From Blautia sp. (lineage in GTDB: Bacteria > Bacillota > Clostridia > Lachnospirales > Lachnospiraceae): a stretch of 19,250 nucleotides of DNA. A program made the translations under genes and the position numbers. The notes beneath the pieces were generated by a model. The model was given only the letters and a program-made list of their open reading frames with translations. It was not told the origin of the DNA and searched no databases. Where the stretch lies: positions 1 to 19,250 of the forward strand of contig JAUUSJ010000078.1 in NCBI GenBank assembly GCA_030841965.1, given 5' to 3'. Shown here piece by piece: positions 13,220 to 19,250 of the stretch (position 1 is the stretch's first letter; every line of letters begins with the position of its first letter).

Positions 13220-16200
13220 ATGAGTAAGAAAAATAAAAATATAATAGAGAGATTTTTAGAGTTTTTTTCACAGCTTATCTATGCGATTGCTTTCTATGCA
13301 CAGGAAGTGAAGGAAAAGCTTTTTGGAGGCAGAAAAAAGGCAGATAAGACAAGTGAGAAAAAGAAGGAGACGAAAAAGAGGACAGTAGCTTCCTCTTCAA
13401 GTGCAAAGAAAAAGAGAAGGTCGACGAGCATATCGAATTCGTCGAAGCAGGAGCCAAAAGTTAGACAGGTAGATATTGAAGATATTTTGGAAGCGATACA
13501 AGAAGAGCAGAGACAACAAGAGAAAAAACAAAATACTTCCAATATTTATGAAGTTCATTCACAGACAAAACCAAAATCACATATTACGGATATTTCTCTA
13601 GAAGAAATCAGAAAAAAAAGAGAAAATGAGAGAGAGAGACTAGAAAGAGAAAGAGAGAGATTAGAAAGAGAGTCTAAAAAAACAGAGCCTGTACATAGGG
13701 CAAAGACAGAGCTTGAAAGGAAAGAAGAAAAAAAAGAAGAGCCAAAGAAAGAAAAAGCAAGTTGGCTAAAGAAACAGATAAAAAATATAGAGGGAATGCG
13801 AAAAAAGAAAGAGCAGGAACAACCAAAAAAAGAAGAGTCTCTCAAAAACGATTTCTCCCAAAAAGAGCCGCAGAACATAGGCGAGAAAATAAAAGAAAAA
13901 GTCCAAAAGATAGAAAAACAAGAAATACCAAAGATAGAAAAAGAAGAAGCACAAAAGATAGAAAAACAAGAGCCAGTTGATTCTATCAAAGAAAATAAGA
14001 AAGAAACCACAAAAGAGTCCATCAAAGAGTCTTCGATTGATAAAAAAGAAAAATCACTGCAGAGTGAGGATAAGCAGCTGGAGGAATTAAAGAAAAAACA
14101 AGAGGAGCAGCTTGCATTTATCCGTCAAAAACAGCAGGAGCAAAAGCAGCAAGAACAGCAGAAACTAGAATATGAAGAACTTAGAAAAAAACAACAAGAA
14201 CAAAACAGATTACAGGCTGAGGAGAGAAAGAAAAAAGAACAAGAACAGCTTGAACAAAAGATAAAAAGACAGCAAAGACTAGAAGAAATACAGAGAAAAG
14301 AACAAGAAGAAATAGAGGCGCTAAGGAGAGAAAAAGAACAAGCAGAGCTTGAGTTGAGAAAGAAAAAGCAACAAGAAGAAGAGCAGCTTGAGATTTTAAG
14401 AAGAAAACAGCAAAAGAAGGCGCAACTAGAAAACCTGAGAAGGGCAGAGGAGACCGCCAAACAGGAAGCATTAAGAATTGCACAAGAAAAAGCAAGACAA
14501 GAAGAAGAGCAGAAACTTGCGCTGGAAGAAAATGTCCGCCAAGAAAAACTAAGACTCGCAGAAGAAAGGCGTCAAGAGCAACTAAGACTCGCCGAGGAAG
14601 AAAACGCTCGCCAAGAGCAACTAAGACTCGCCGAGGAAGAAAATGCCCGCCAAGAGCAATTAAGACTCGCCGAGGAAGAAAATGCTCGCCAAGAGCAACT
14701 AAGACTCGCCGAGGAAGAAAACGCTCGCCAAGAGCAATTAAGACTTGCGCAGGAAGAAAACGCTCGCCAGGAGCAACTAAGACTTGCGCAGGAAGAAAAC
14801 GCCCGCCAAGAGCAACTAAGACTCGCCGAGGAAGAAAATGCTCGCCAAGAACAATTAAGACTCGCACAGGAGAAAAATGCTCGTCAGGAAGCAATACGAC
14901 TTGCGAGAAAGAAGAAGGAGGAGCAGGAGGCATCAAGACTTGCAAGAGAGGCAAGACAAGAACAGGAAGATCTGTCTAAGCGAGAGTCACAGAACGTATC
15001 TGATATAGAGCTTATAGAGGAAGAAGAGCAAAAAGAAGAACTGCCTATTTTAGAGCAGGAGCAAGAAAAGTCAGATACTCAGATGTCGAAAAAGAGAGAT
15101 TTTCGATGGATTTTCAATGGAGCTGTCGCTGCAATTTTGGTGATAGCCTTGATTATGGGAGGAAATGTCTTTGGAAAGAGAATTGCCTCTGTTGTTGATA
15201 CAGAGTCAACAGAAGCAGTATCAGAGGAAGATGAGAATTCTACCGTTTCACAGGAAGAAGGCAGTGTAACACTTAGCTTTGTGGGAGACCTTATGTGTCA
15301 TATGCCACAATTTCGAGACGCCTATGATGTAAAAACTGGAGATTATAATTTCTCCAAATGTTTCTCTCAGGTTGACCAGTATTTGCAAGAGTCAGATTTA
15401 ACAATTGGTAATCTAGAAACCGTATTTGCGGGAGAAGACCAAAAATATAGTGGATATCCAACCTTTAACACTCCTGATGACTTCGCCAGAACATTAAAAG
15501 AAGTAGGCTTTGATATTTTAACAACAGCAAATAATCATAGCTTTGACCGAGGAGAAACAGGAGTACTGAGAACTCTCGATGTACTGGATGAAGTGGGAAT
15601 CAATCATATGGGAACTTACAGAAATGCAGAAGAAAAGCAAAATATTATCGTAAAGGAAGTAAATGGAATCAAGTTCGCCTTTTTATCCTTTACTGTCTTT
15701 ACCAATCAGAGTGCAGAAAATGGAGCAGACCATATTAATTATTTGACACAGGAAGAAGTAGACAGCCAAATGCAGCTTGCTAAGGCACAAAATCCAGATT
15801 GCATTGTCGTAATGCCGCATTGGGGAGAAGAATACGAGACTGTGCCAAATGACTCCCAAAAAGAACTATCTGATATGCTAATTGAGGCAGGAGCGGATAT
15901 CATTGTTGGAAGTCATCCTCATGTAGTCCAAAAAATGGGTAAAAAGAAAGTGACAGGGGAAGACGGAAATACAAGAGAAGTATTTGTAGCTTATTCTCTA
16001 GGTAATTTCACATCCAACCAAAATAGTGAGTATACGAGAGATGAGGTCATTCTTAATCTGACTGTGAGAAAAGGTGCAAACGGCATCTATATTGACAAGA
16101 TAGGATATCGTCCAGTTTATATGAATAAAGAAGGCACTGGTGTAAATACAAAGAACTTCCAGCTTATCGATACGATAACATACAAAAAAGAGTTCACACA

Positions 16201-16543
16201 GACCGACGACGAGGAAGCGCAAAATCTTTATAATACAGTACTTGGCTCAGAAGAACATATAAAGATGCTCCTTAGAGGAGAGGCACCAGTGGATGAAAAT
16301 GCACAAGAGATAGAATCCTCCGCCTCCGAGACTGAGACGACAACAAGTCAGAGCAGTACCAATACAAGTAGTTCACAGAGTAGCACAGAAACAACACAGT
16401 CGTCAAACACTACGGCAAATACTAATACAACATCAAGTACCACATCGAGTACTACAGCAAGTACGACAGCGCAAACCACTACTGCAAAAACAACGGCAGA
16501 TAGTCAGGCGAGCACGGCATCGACTGCATTGACAACAGATTAA
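13220..16543 (+). CDS. CapA-like metallophosphatase-fold protein with giant cytoplasmic coil
   Basis: 1107 residues. Layout: an amphipathic or hydrophobic N-terminal helix (about 9-31), a Lys/Glu/Gln-rich region to about 620 that should be one long charged helix or coiled coil, eight perfect-length 13-residue repeats (457-560), one membrane helix (about 631-652), a CapA/PgsA-like domain (about 681-1000) and a Ser/Thr-rich tail (about 1030-1107) without LPXTG. The CapA domain has FVGDLMCH (D690), a GNLE motif near 735, NNHSFDRG near 770, HWGEEY near 867 and GSHPHV near 897, the metal-site pattern of this family. Topology would put the coil inside and CapA outside. CapA proteins act in poly-gamma-glutamate or other surface-polymer assembly. 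It lies 84 bp after tarJ with no terminator between, and GGTGAGG precedes ATG 13220. Confidence 0.87.
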   Translation: MSKKNKNIIERFLEFFSQLIYAIAFYAQEVKEKLFGGRKKADKTSEKKKETKKRTVASSSSAKKKRRSTSISNSSKQEPKVRQVDIEDILEAIQEEQRQQEKKQNTSNIYEVHSQTKPKSHITDISLEEIRKKRENERERLERERERLERESKKTEPVHRAKTELERKEEKKEEPKKEKASWLKKQIKNIEGMRKKKEQEQPKKEESLKNDFSQKEPQNIGEKIKEKVQKIEKQEIPKIEKEEAQKIEKQEPVDSIKENKKETTKESIKESSIDKKEKSLQSEDKQLEELKKKQEEQLAFIRQKQQEQKQQEQQKLEYEELRKKQQEQNRLQAEERKKKEQEQLEQKIKRQQRLEEIQRKEQEEIEALRREKEQAELELRKKKQQEEEQLEILRRKQQKKAQLENLRRAEETAKQEALRIAQEKARQEEEQKLALEENVRQEKLRLAEERRQEQLRLAEEENARQEQLRLAEEENARQEQLRLAEEENARQEQLRLAEEENARQEQLRLAQEENARQEQLRLAQEENARQEQLRLAEEENARQEQLRLAQEKNARQEAIRLARKKKEEQEASRLAREARQEQEDLSKRESQNVSDIELIEEEEQKEELPILEQEQEKSDTQMSKKRDFRWIFNGAVAAILVIALIMGGNVFGKRIASVVDTESTEAVSEEDENSTVSQEEGSVTLSFVGDLMCHMPQFRDAYDVKTGDYNFSKCFSQVDQYLQESDLTIGNLETVFAGEDQKYSGYPTFNTPDDFARTLKEVGFDILTTANNHSFDRGETGVLRTLDVLDEVGINHMGTYRNAEEKQNIIVKEVNGIKFAFLSFTVFTNQSAENGADHINYLTQEEVDSQMQLAKAQNPDCIVVMPHWGEEYETVPNDSQKELSDMLIEAGADIIVGSHPHVVQKMGKKKVTGEDGNTREVFVAYSLGNFTSNQNSEYTRDEVILNLTVRKGANGIYIDKIGYRPVYMNKEGTGVNTKNFQLIDTITYKKEFTQTDDEEAQNLYNTVLGSEEHIKMLLRGEAPVDENAQEIESSASETETTTSQSSTNTSSSQSSTETTQSSNTTANTNTTSSTTSSTTASTTAQTTTAKTTADSQASTASTALTTD
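14588..14899 (+). repeat. Eight 39-bp tandem coding repeats
   Basis: Eight in-frame 39-bp units encode LA(E/Q)E(E/K)NARQEQLR, the last one diverged at its end (RQEAIR). Units differ mostly by synonymous changes such as GCTCGC/GCCCGC and CAACTA/CAATTA, with E/Q switches at one position. This indicates repeated slippage or recombination while the frame and helix were preserved. Copy number is likely to vary between strains. A long antisense reading frame here is a by-product of the repeat. Confidence 0.92.
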
Positions 16544-16559
16544 AATTGGTTCGTATATG

Positions 16560-16841
16560 GATAGCGTAAAATTTTTTGTGGTTAGATAATTGCTGTAATA
16601 GAAACAGATGGAATCAGACGAAATCAGACGCAAAGAGAGTCCGTCGATATGTCCTTCAAAAACACGTTCGTTCCCACGGTTTTTCGACATACGCTGATTT
16701 TTGCCGTTTCCCGCAAACTCGCGCTTACAGCGCTCAGACAGTGCTCCAGCGGCAAAGCTAAGTATATCGAAAAACCGCTCCACTCTCTATCGTTTTTGAA
16801 GGACATATCGACGGACTCTCTTTGCTGTGTGTTGGCAAAAC
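16560..16841 (-). repeat. Hairpin repeat copy 5 (complete)
   Basis: Reverse orientation, hairpin 16631-16824. The basal arms are perfect complements (minus strand GTCCGTCGATATGTCCTTC with GAAGGACATATCGACGGAC), differing from copy 4 at several paired positions with both sides changed. The outermost pairs changed too, CAAAG/CTTTG for CGAAG/CTTCG. The apical stem is GCGCT-GTA-AGCGC. The left flank (TTTTGCCAACACACAG on the minus strand) ends 25 bp from the stop of the C_GCAxxG gene. The right flank ends TTTTACGCTATCC at 16560, 17 bp after the capA-like stop. It fills the gap between two convergent genes. Confidence 0.95.
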
Positions 16842-16866
16842 AATCGAAATAATCTAAAATTTTAAG

Positions 16867-17331
16867 CTATTTCTCTTCAAACTCGTCTATATACTTTTCC
16901 ATAATTGCCGCTGCATCGGCGACCAATTCGACACAGGGTCTTTTTTTATAGTAGTTCTCCGTTCTGTCTTCTGGGACATAATTTTCTCTCTTCACATCGA
17001 GTCCTAAAAGCTCTCGACAGATAATAGAGCCATGCTCCTTCTCGAATTCTTTCGCCAAATACTGGATTCTCTTATAATGCTCCGCCTTTTCTTCTCTTGC
17101 CTTTGGGTCATCATATCCATATAAAATTCCCGCTACCATAAACATTCCGCTCACAGTTCCACAGACCTCTCTTAATCTTCCCATTCCTCCGCCAAAAGAA
17201 GAGGCGAGTCTCGCAGCCTGTTTTTGTTCCATTGTATATTTATCGGAAAAAGCGAGAAGCACAGCCTGGGAACAATTATATCCTTCCTTAAATAATTGGG
17301 CAGCTTTTTTTGCGTATTTACTCTCTGTCAT
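16867..17331 (-). CDS. C_GCAxxG_C_C family protein
   Basis: A 154-residue member of the C_GCAxxG_C_C family (PF09719 type), small cysteine-rich proteins of anaerobes that may bind a metal or redox cofactor. The spaced cysteines are visible: GYNCSQAVL near 18-26, REVCGTVSGMF near 55-65, SIICREL near 102 and RPCVELV near 132, together with the glycine-rich SSFGGGMGR. The first cysteine motif reads GYNCSQ. The start at 17331 follows AAGGAAGAAAAAGG. It has its own promoter (17380-17408) and is followed by hairpin copy 5. The physiological role is unknown; some relatives sit near electron-transport or regulator genes. Confidence 0.88.
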   Translation of the reverse strand: MTESKYAKKAAQLFKEGYNCSQAVLLAFSDKYTMEQKQAARLASSFGGGMGRLREVCGTVSGMFMVAGILYGYDDPKAREEKAEHYKRIQYLAKEFEKEHGSIICRELLGLDVKRENYVPEDRTENYYKKRPCVELVADAAAIMEKYIDEFEEK

Positions 17332-17379
17332 CCTTTTTCTTCCTTTCTTAAAACTGTAGACAATATCTCATATGCTTTT

Positions 17380-17408
17380 ATCATACCAAAGTTTTTATAC
17401 TTTTTCAA
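17380..17408 (-). promoter_or_regulatory. Sigma70-type promoter of the C_GCAxxG gene
   Basis: On the minus strand TTGAAA (17403-17408), a 17-bp spacer and TATGAT (17380-17385) form a good housekeeping promoter about 50 bp before the start codon at 17331. A solitary left-end fragment of the hairpin repeat lies 9 bp upstream of it. Confidence 0.6.
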
Positions 17409-17416
17409 TTGACAAA

Positions 17417-17439
17417 CTCTTCGCTGTGTATTGGCAAAA
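17417..17439 (-). repeat. Solitary left end of the hairpin repeat
   Basis: The minus strand reads TTTTGCCAATACACAGCGAA followed by GAG, identical to the left flank and stem base of copy 6 over 23 bases. The hairpin core is absent, and the sequence continues into the promoter of the C_GCAxxG gene. It may be a truncated copy or an excision footprint, or the left end may be a functional site on its own. Confidence 0.75.
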
Positions 17440-17558
17440 AATCTAATTTTACGGTAGTTTTTTATATTAAAATCTTCATCACTTCAGTCCATTTTCATCT
17501 GCTTCCTTTCTCAGCGTTTTCCTCATATCCCTTCAAAAGATTTATTAAAGCTCTCAAT

Positions 17559-17588
17559 ACAAGTGATTTACACAAAAAACAAGTACTT
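17559..17588 (+). promoter_or_regulatory. Direct repeats, possible LytTR-protein site
   Basis: ACAAGTGATT (17559-17568) and ACAAGTACTT (17579-17588) start 20 bp apart, close to the roughly 21-bp spacing of direct-repeat sites of LytTR regulators such as AgrA and ComE. They lie about 75-100 bp before the LytTR start. A weak TCGAAT-N17-TATTAT promoter follows, which would suit an activated gene. Autoregulation is inferred. Confidence 0.35.
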
Positions 17589-17661
17589 ACTGAGTAGAAA
17601 TAGAATTTCGAATTTTGTAAAATTAAAAAATATTATAAAAAAGAGGACCGGTAAAGCATCA

Positions 17662-18375
17662 ATGCTCAAAATTGCAATATGGGATAGAGATGAAATATTT
17701 CTACAAAATTTTCGCAGAGAAATTATGCGGCTAGAGAGAGAAAAACAGATAAAAATTTTAATAAAGAAAATTGAAAATATATTTCAGCTGGAGGAAGTTT
17801 TCACACAACAGTTTCAAGTCTTTTTCTTAGACATGGTAACTCTTCGGATGGAAGGAGAACTAGAAGCCATCCCTCTTATAAGAAAAAGAGATAGGAAAGC
17901 ATATATTATTCTGATGAGTCCCAGTTATGAGTATCTAATAAAAAACTACGAGGAGGGAGTCTATAGATACCTAATAAAACCAATACCCTATAAAATATTA
18001 AAAAACGAAATAAAAAGAGTGATGCATATATTAGAAGTTCACGAAGAAGAGGCAATAATTTTAAAAGAGAGGAATAGCTGGTACAGAATTTATCTATCCG
18101 ATATTCAATATATTGAGACCGCAGGAAGATTTACAAAGATTCACACAGAAAATGGAATTCTGGAGACAAAAAAGAGGATGAAAGAATATGAAAAAGCTCT
18201 AAAAGACAAAGATTTTGTTCGATGTCATAATAGCTATATTGTCAATTTAAAATACATACAAGAGATAAGAGGTTTGGAGGCAATTTTAGATACAGGAGAG
18301 AGGGTATTTATCAGCAAGACAAGAAAAAAGCTAGTAAAAGAAAAGTTTATCGAATATATAGGAAATATATTATAG
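17662..18375 (+). CDS. LytTR-family response regulator (orphan)
   Basis: 237 residues from ATG 17662. An in-frame ATG at 17563 would add 33 residues of low-quality lysine-rich sequence before the receiver fold, so the internal start is preferred, although its ribosome site (AGAGGA) is weak. The receiver domain spans 1-120, with acidic residues D8 and D10, phosphoacceptor candidate D57 (VFFLDMV) and the K106-P107 switch motif. The LytTR DNA-binding domain spans about 132-235: WYRIYLSDIQYIETAGRFTK, then RCHNSYIVNLKYI. This is the AgrA/ComE/VirR architecture, which binds direct repeats and often controls peptide signalling, bacteriocins or surface traits. No histidine kinase is in the window, so its signal is unknown. 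Confidence 0.87.
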   Translation: MLKIAIWDRDEIFLQNFRREIMRLEREKQIKILIKKIENIFQLEEVFTQQFQVFFLDMVTLRMEGELEAIPLIRKRDRKAYIILMSPSYEYLIKNYEEGVYRYLIKPIPYKILKNEIKRVMHILEVHEEEAIILKERNSWYRIYLSDIQYIETAGRFTKIHTENGILETKKRMKEYEKALKDKDFVRCHNSYIVNLKYIQEIRGLEAILDTGERVFISKTRKKLVKEKFIEYIGNIL

Positions 18376-18417
18376 AAGACAAAATGAATATGTCTATTGA
18401 CATAACCAATAATAAAG

Positions 18418-18525
18418 AAAAAGCTTTTATATATGAAAAATAGAGAAAGTTTTATATCTCATATAAAGTATAAAACGGATACAAAATAAATTCTCATGCA
18501 CACCATTTATATATAAAAGCTTTTT
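18418..18525. terminator. 17-bp inverted repeat between convergent genes
   Basis: AAAAAGCTTTTATATAT (18418-18434) is perfectly complementary to ATATATAAAAGCTTTTT (18509-18525), extended by three more pairs including a wobble, with about 68 nt between. It fills the gap between the LytTR stop and the lipoprotein stop. The T-run after the right arm on the plus strand, and the one after the left arm on the minus strand, would allow bidirectional termination. The long loop and AT-rich stem are unusual for a terminator, so this is tentative. Confidence 0.4.
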
Positions 18526-18530
18526 TGAGT

Positions 18531-18935
18531 TCACTGATTTTCATTTAGGCTTGTATAGTCATATTCAGCATTATCTATATTGTGATTGGAAAGAGTATCT
18601 TCGTTATTATCACTAGAAGAATCATCAGAATCTTTGTCACTTAAATCTGCCTCCTCTTCATTGGCAAAATCTTCTATTTCCTCCTCGCCTAGATAGAGGT
18701 CTTCGTCATATTCTTCCTCATCTTCTTGCACCGTATCACTCTCATCAGGTAGAGAATAAACGCTAGATTCCTCACTTGATGTACTTGGAGTACTCGTTGT
18801 CTCAGCAGAAGTTTCAGACAAAGAGCTAGTTTGAGTGCTTTCAGCTGGAGTGCTTTTGTCCTTCTCACCTTGACAGGATACCATAGAAAATAAAAAAAGC
18901 AAAATAAAACATAAAATAAAAAAATTTTTTTTCAC
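18531..18935 (-). CDS. Acidic Ser/Thr-rich lipoprotein
   Basis: About 134 residues from a GTG start at 18935, chosen because AGAGGG lies 9 bp upstream and the frame then opens with MKKNFFILCFILLFLFSMVS followed by the lipobox cysteine (MVSC). A GTG nine codons upstream is possible but puts MARKRGILI in front of the signal peptide. After the cysteine the mature chain is low complexity: a Ser/Thr/Pro/Glu stretch, then a strongly acidic Asp/Glu-rich half with no recognisable domain. It is probably anchored outside the membrane through a diacylglyceryl cysteine and may be an extended spacer or a metal- or cation-binding tail. Function is unknown. It has its own extended -10 promoter. Confidence 0.78.
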   Translation of the reverse strand: MKKNFFILCFILLFLFSMVSCQGEKDKSTPAESTQTSSLSETSAETTSTPSTSSEESSVYSLPDESDTVQEDEEEYDEDLYLGEEEIEDFANEEEADLSDKDSDDSSSDNNEDTLSNHNIDNAEYDYTSLNENQ

Positions 18936-19006
18936 AATTAAAATCCCTCTTTTCCTCGCCACTACCTATCCTAGAATGCAGGCAGGTCCTCATTGTCTTA
19001 AAGCTT

Positions 19007-19035
19007 ATTATAACACGAAGCTATTTGTTTGTCGA
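19007..19035 (-). promoter_or_regulatory. Extended -10 promoter of the lipoprotein gene
   Basis: On the minus strand TCGACA (19030-19035), a 17-bp spacer ending TGT, and TATAAT (19007-19012) form a strong sigma70 promoter about 70 bp before the start. The -35 box lies 1 bp from a solitary right-end fragment of the hairpin repeat. Confidence 0.65.
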
Positions 19036-19036
19036 T

Positions 19037-19054
19037 GATAGTGTAAAATTTTTG
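19037..19054 (-). repeat. Solitary right end of the hairpin repeat
   Basis: The minus strand reads ACAAAAATTTTACACTATC, matching the terminal right flank of copy 1 over 17 or more bases, with no hairpin attached. It abuts the -35 box of the lipoprotein promoter. It could be a relic of a deleted copy in reverse orientation. Confidence 0.55.
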
Positions 19055-19130
19055 TAAGTAAAAAGCGAGAACCCCATATTAAAACCAGTAGTAGTCAGAT
19101 AACCATAGAATAAAACTTGCATTAAAACTA

Positions 19131-19250
19131 CATACTAGTAATCCTAATAAAAAAGAACTATATAGAGTTTTGCCAATACACAGCGAAGAGAGAGCCGATA
19201 TGTCCTCTAAAAACGATAGAGAGTGGAGCGGTTTTTCGATATACTTAGCT
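19131..19250 (+). repeat. Hairpin repeat copy 6 (right part outside window)
   Basis: Forward orientation. The left flank from 19131 is homologous to that of copy 4 (CTAGTAATCCTAATAAAAAA against GTAGTAATCTTTATAAAAG) and ends TTTTGCCAATACACAG. The basal left arm CGAAGAGAGAGCCGATATGT (19184-19203), the core ACGATAGAGAGTGGAGCGG and the start of the middle stem follow to the window edge. Upstream, at about 19081-19124, an AAAACCAGTAGTAG... segment looks like a further diverged copy of the flank in tandem. Confidence 0.9.

Noticed and set aside
14181..14954. A 257-codon antisense frame with repeated LPRRVLVALGE-like units
   Set aside because: It is the mirror of the 39-bp tandem repeats in the CapA-like gene, whose sense frame has domains, a ribosome site and operon context.
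16433..16852. Short frames in the hairpin repeats, such as those starting MERFFDILSFAAGAL or MSFKNTFVP
   Set aside because: They recur in several copies because the DNA is conserved on both strands. Conservation follows stem pairing rather than codons, and no consistent ribosome site precedes them.
17563..17661. N-terminal extension of the LytTR regulator from ATG 17563
   Set aside because: The extra 33 residues precede the normal receiver start, are lysine- and asparagine-rich without structure, and overlap the candidate promoter and direct repeats.

Overview
The window looks like chromosomal DNA of a low-GC, anaerobic Gram-positive bacterium, most likely a gut-type clostridium of the Lachnospiraceae. 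The reasons are AGGAGG-like ribosome sites, AT-rich intergenic DNA, an EFR1-type flavodoxin/ferredoxin protein, a C_GCAxxG_C_C protein and a ribitol-phosphate (TarI/TarJ) pair. No rRNA, tRNA, CRISPR array, transposase or phage gene was found. The family and organism calls rest on reading motifs by eye, not on searches.

Layout. 1-3050: a sigma70-type promoter and a translationally coupled pair, a phytoene-desaturase-like FAD oxidoreductase and an FNR/[2Fe-2S] reductase that probably feeds it electrons, closed by a terminator. 3078-3690: a small overlapping DUF4160 pair with a curious promoter region. 3694-6788: two regulators on the minus strand, a PrpR-type sigma54-activator homologue whose ATPase and sigma54-contact motifs are degenerate, and a LysR protein. 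An 11-bp motif is shared between the oxidoreductase promoter and the DNA around the PrpR-like gene. 7085-7837: the EFR1 protein. 8451-10496: a 681-residue protein of unknown function whose N-terminus resembles the front domain of some McrB-type proteins. 11403-16543: tarI, tarJ and a 1107-residue CapA-like protein with a very long charged cytoplasmic coil, probably one cell-envelope operon. 16867-18935: a C_GCAxxG_C_C protein, an orphan LytTR response regulator and an acidic lipoprotein.

The most striking feature is an interspersed repeat. A conserved core of about 195 bp folds into one long hairpin and lies in six intergenic regions, in both orientations. Four copies are complete; the other two are cut by the window ends. 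The core is nearly invariant, but the basal stem has changed sequence from copy to copy while both arms stay complementary, and the apical stem covaries too. Conserved left and right flanks surround the hairpin, and solitary flank fragments sit just upstream of two other promoters. It behaves like a multicopy structured RNA or a hairpin mobile element. I cannot assign it to a named family.
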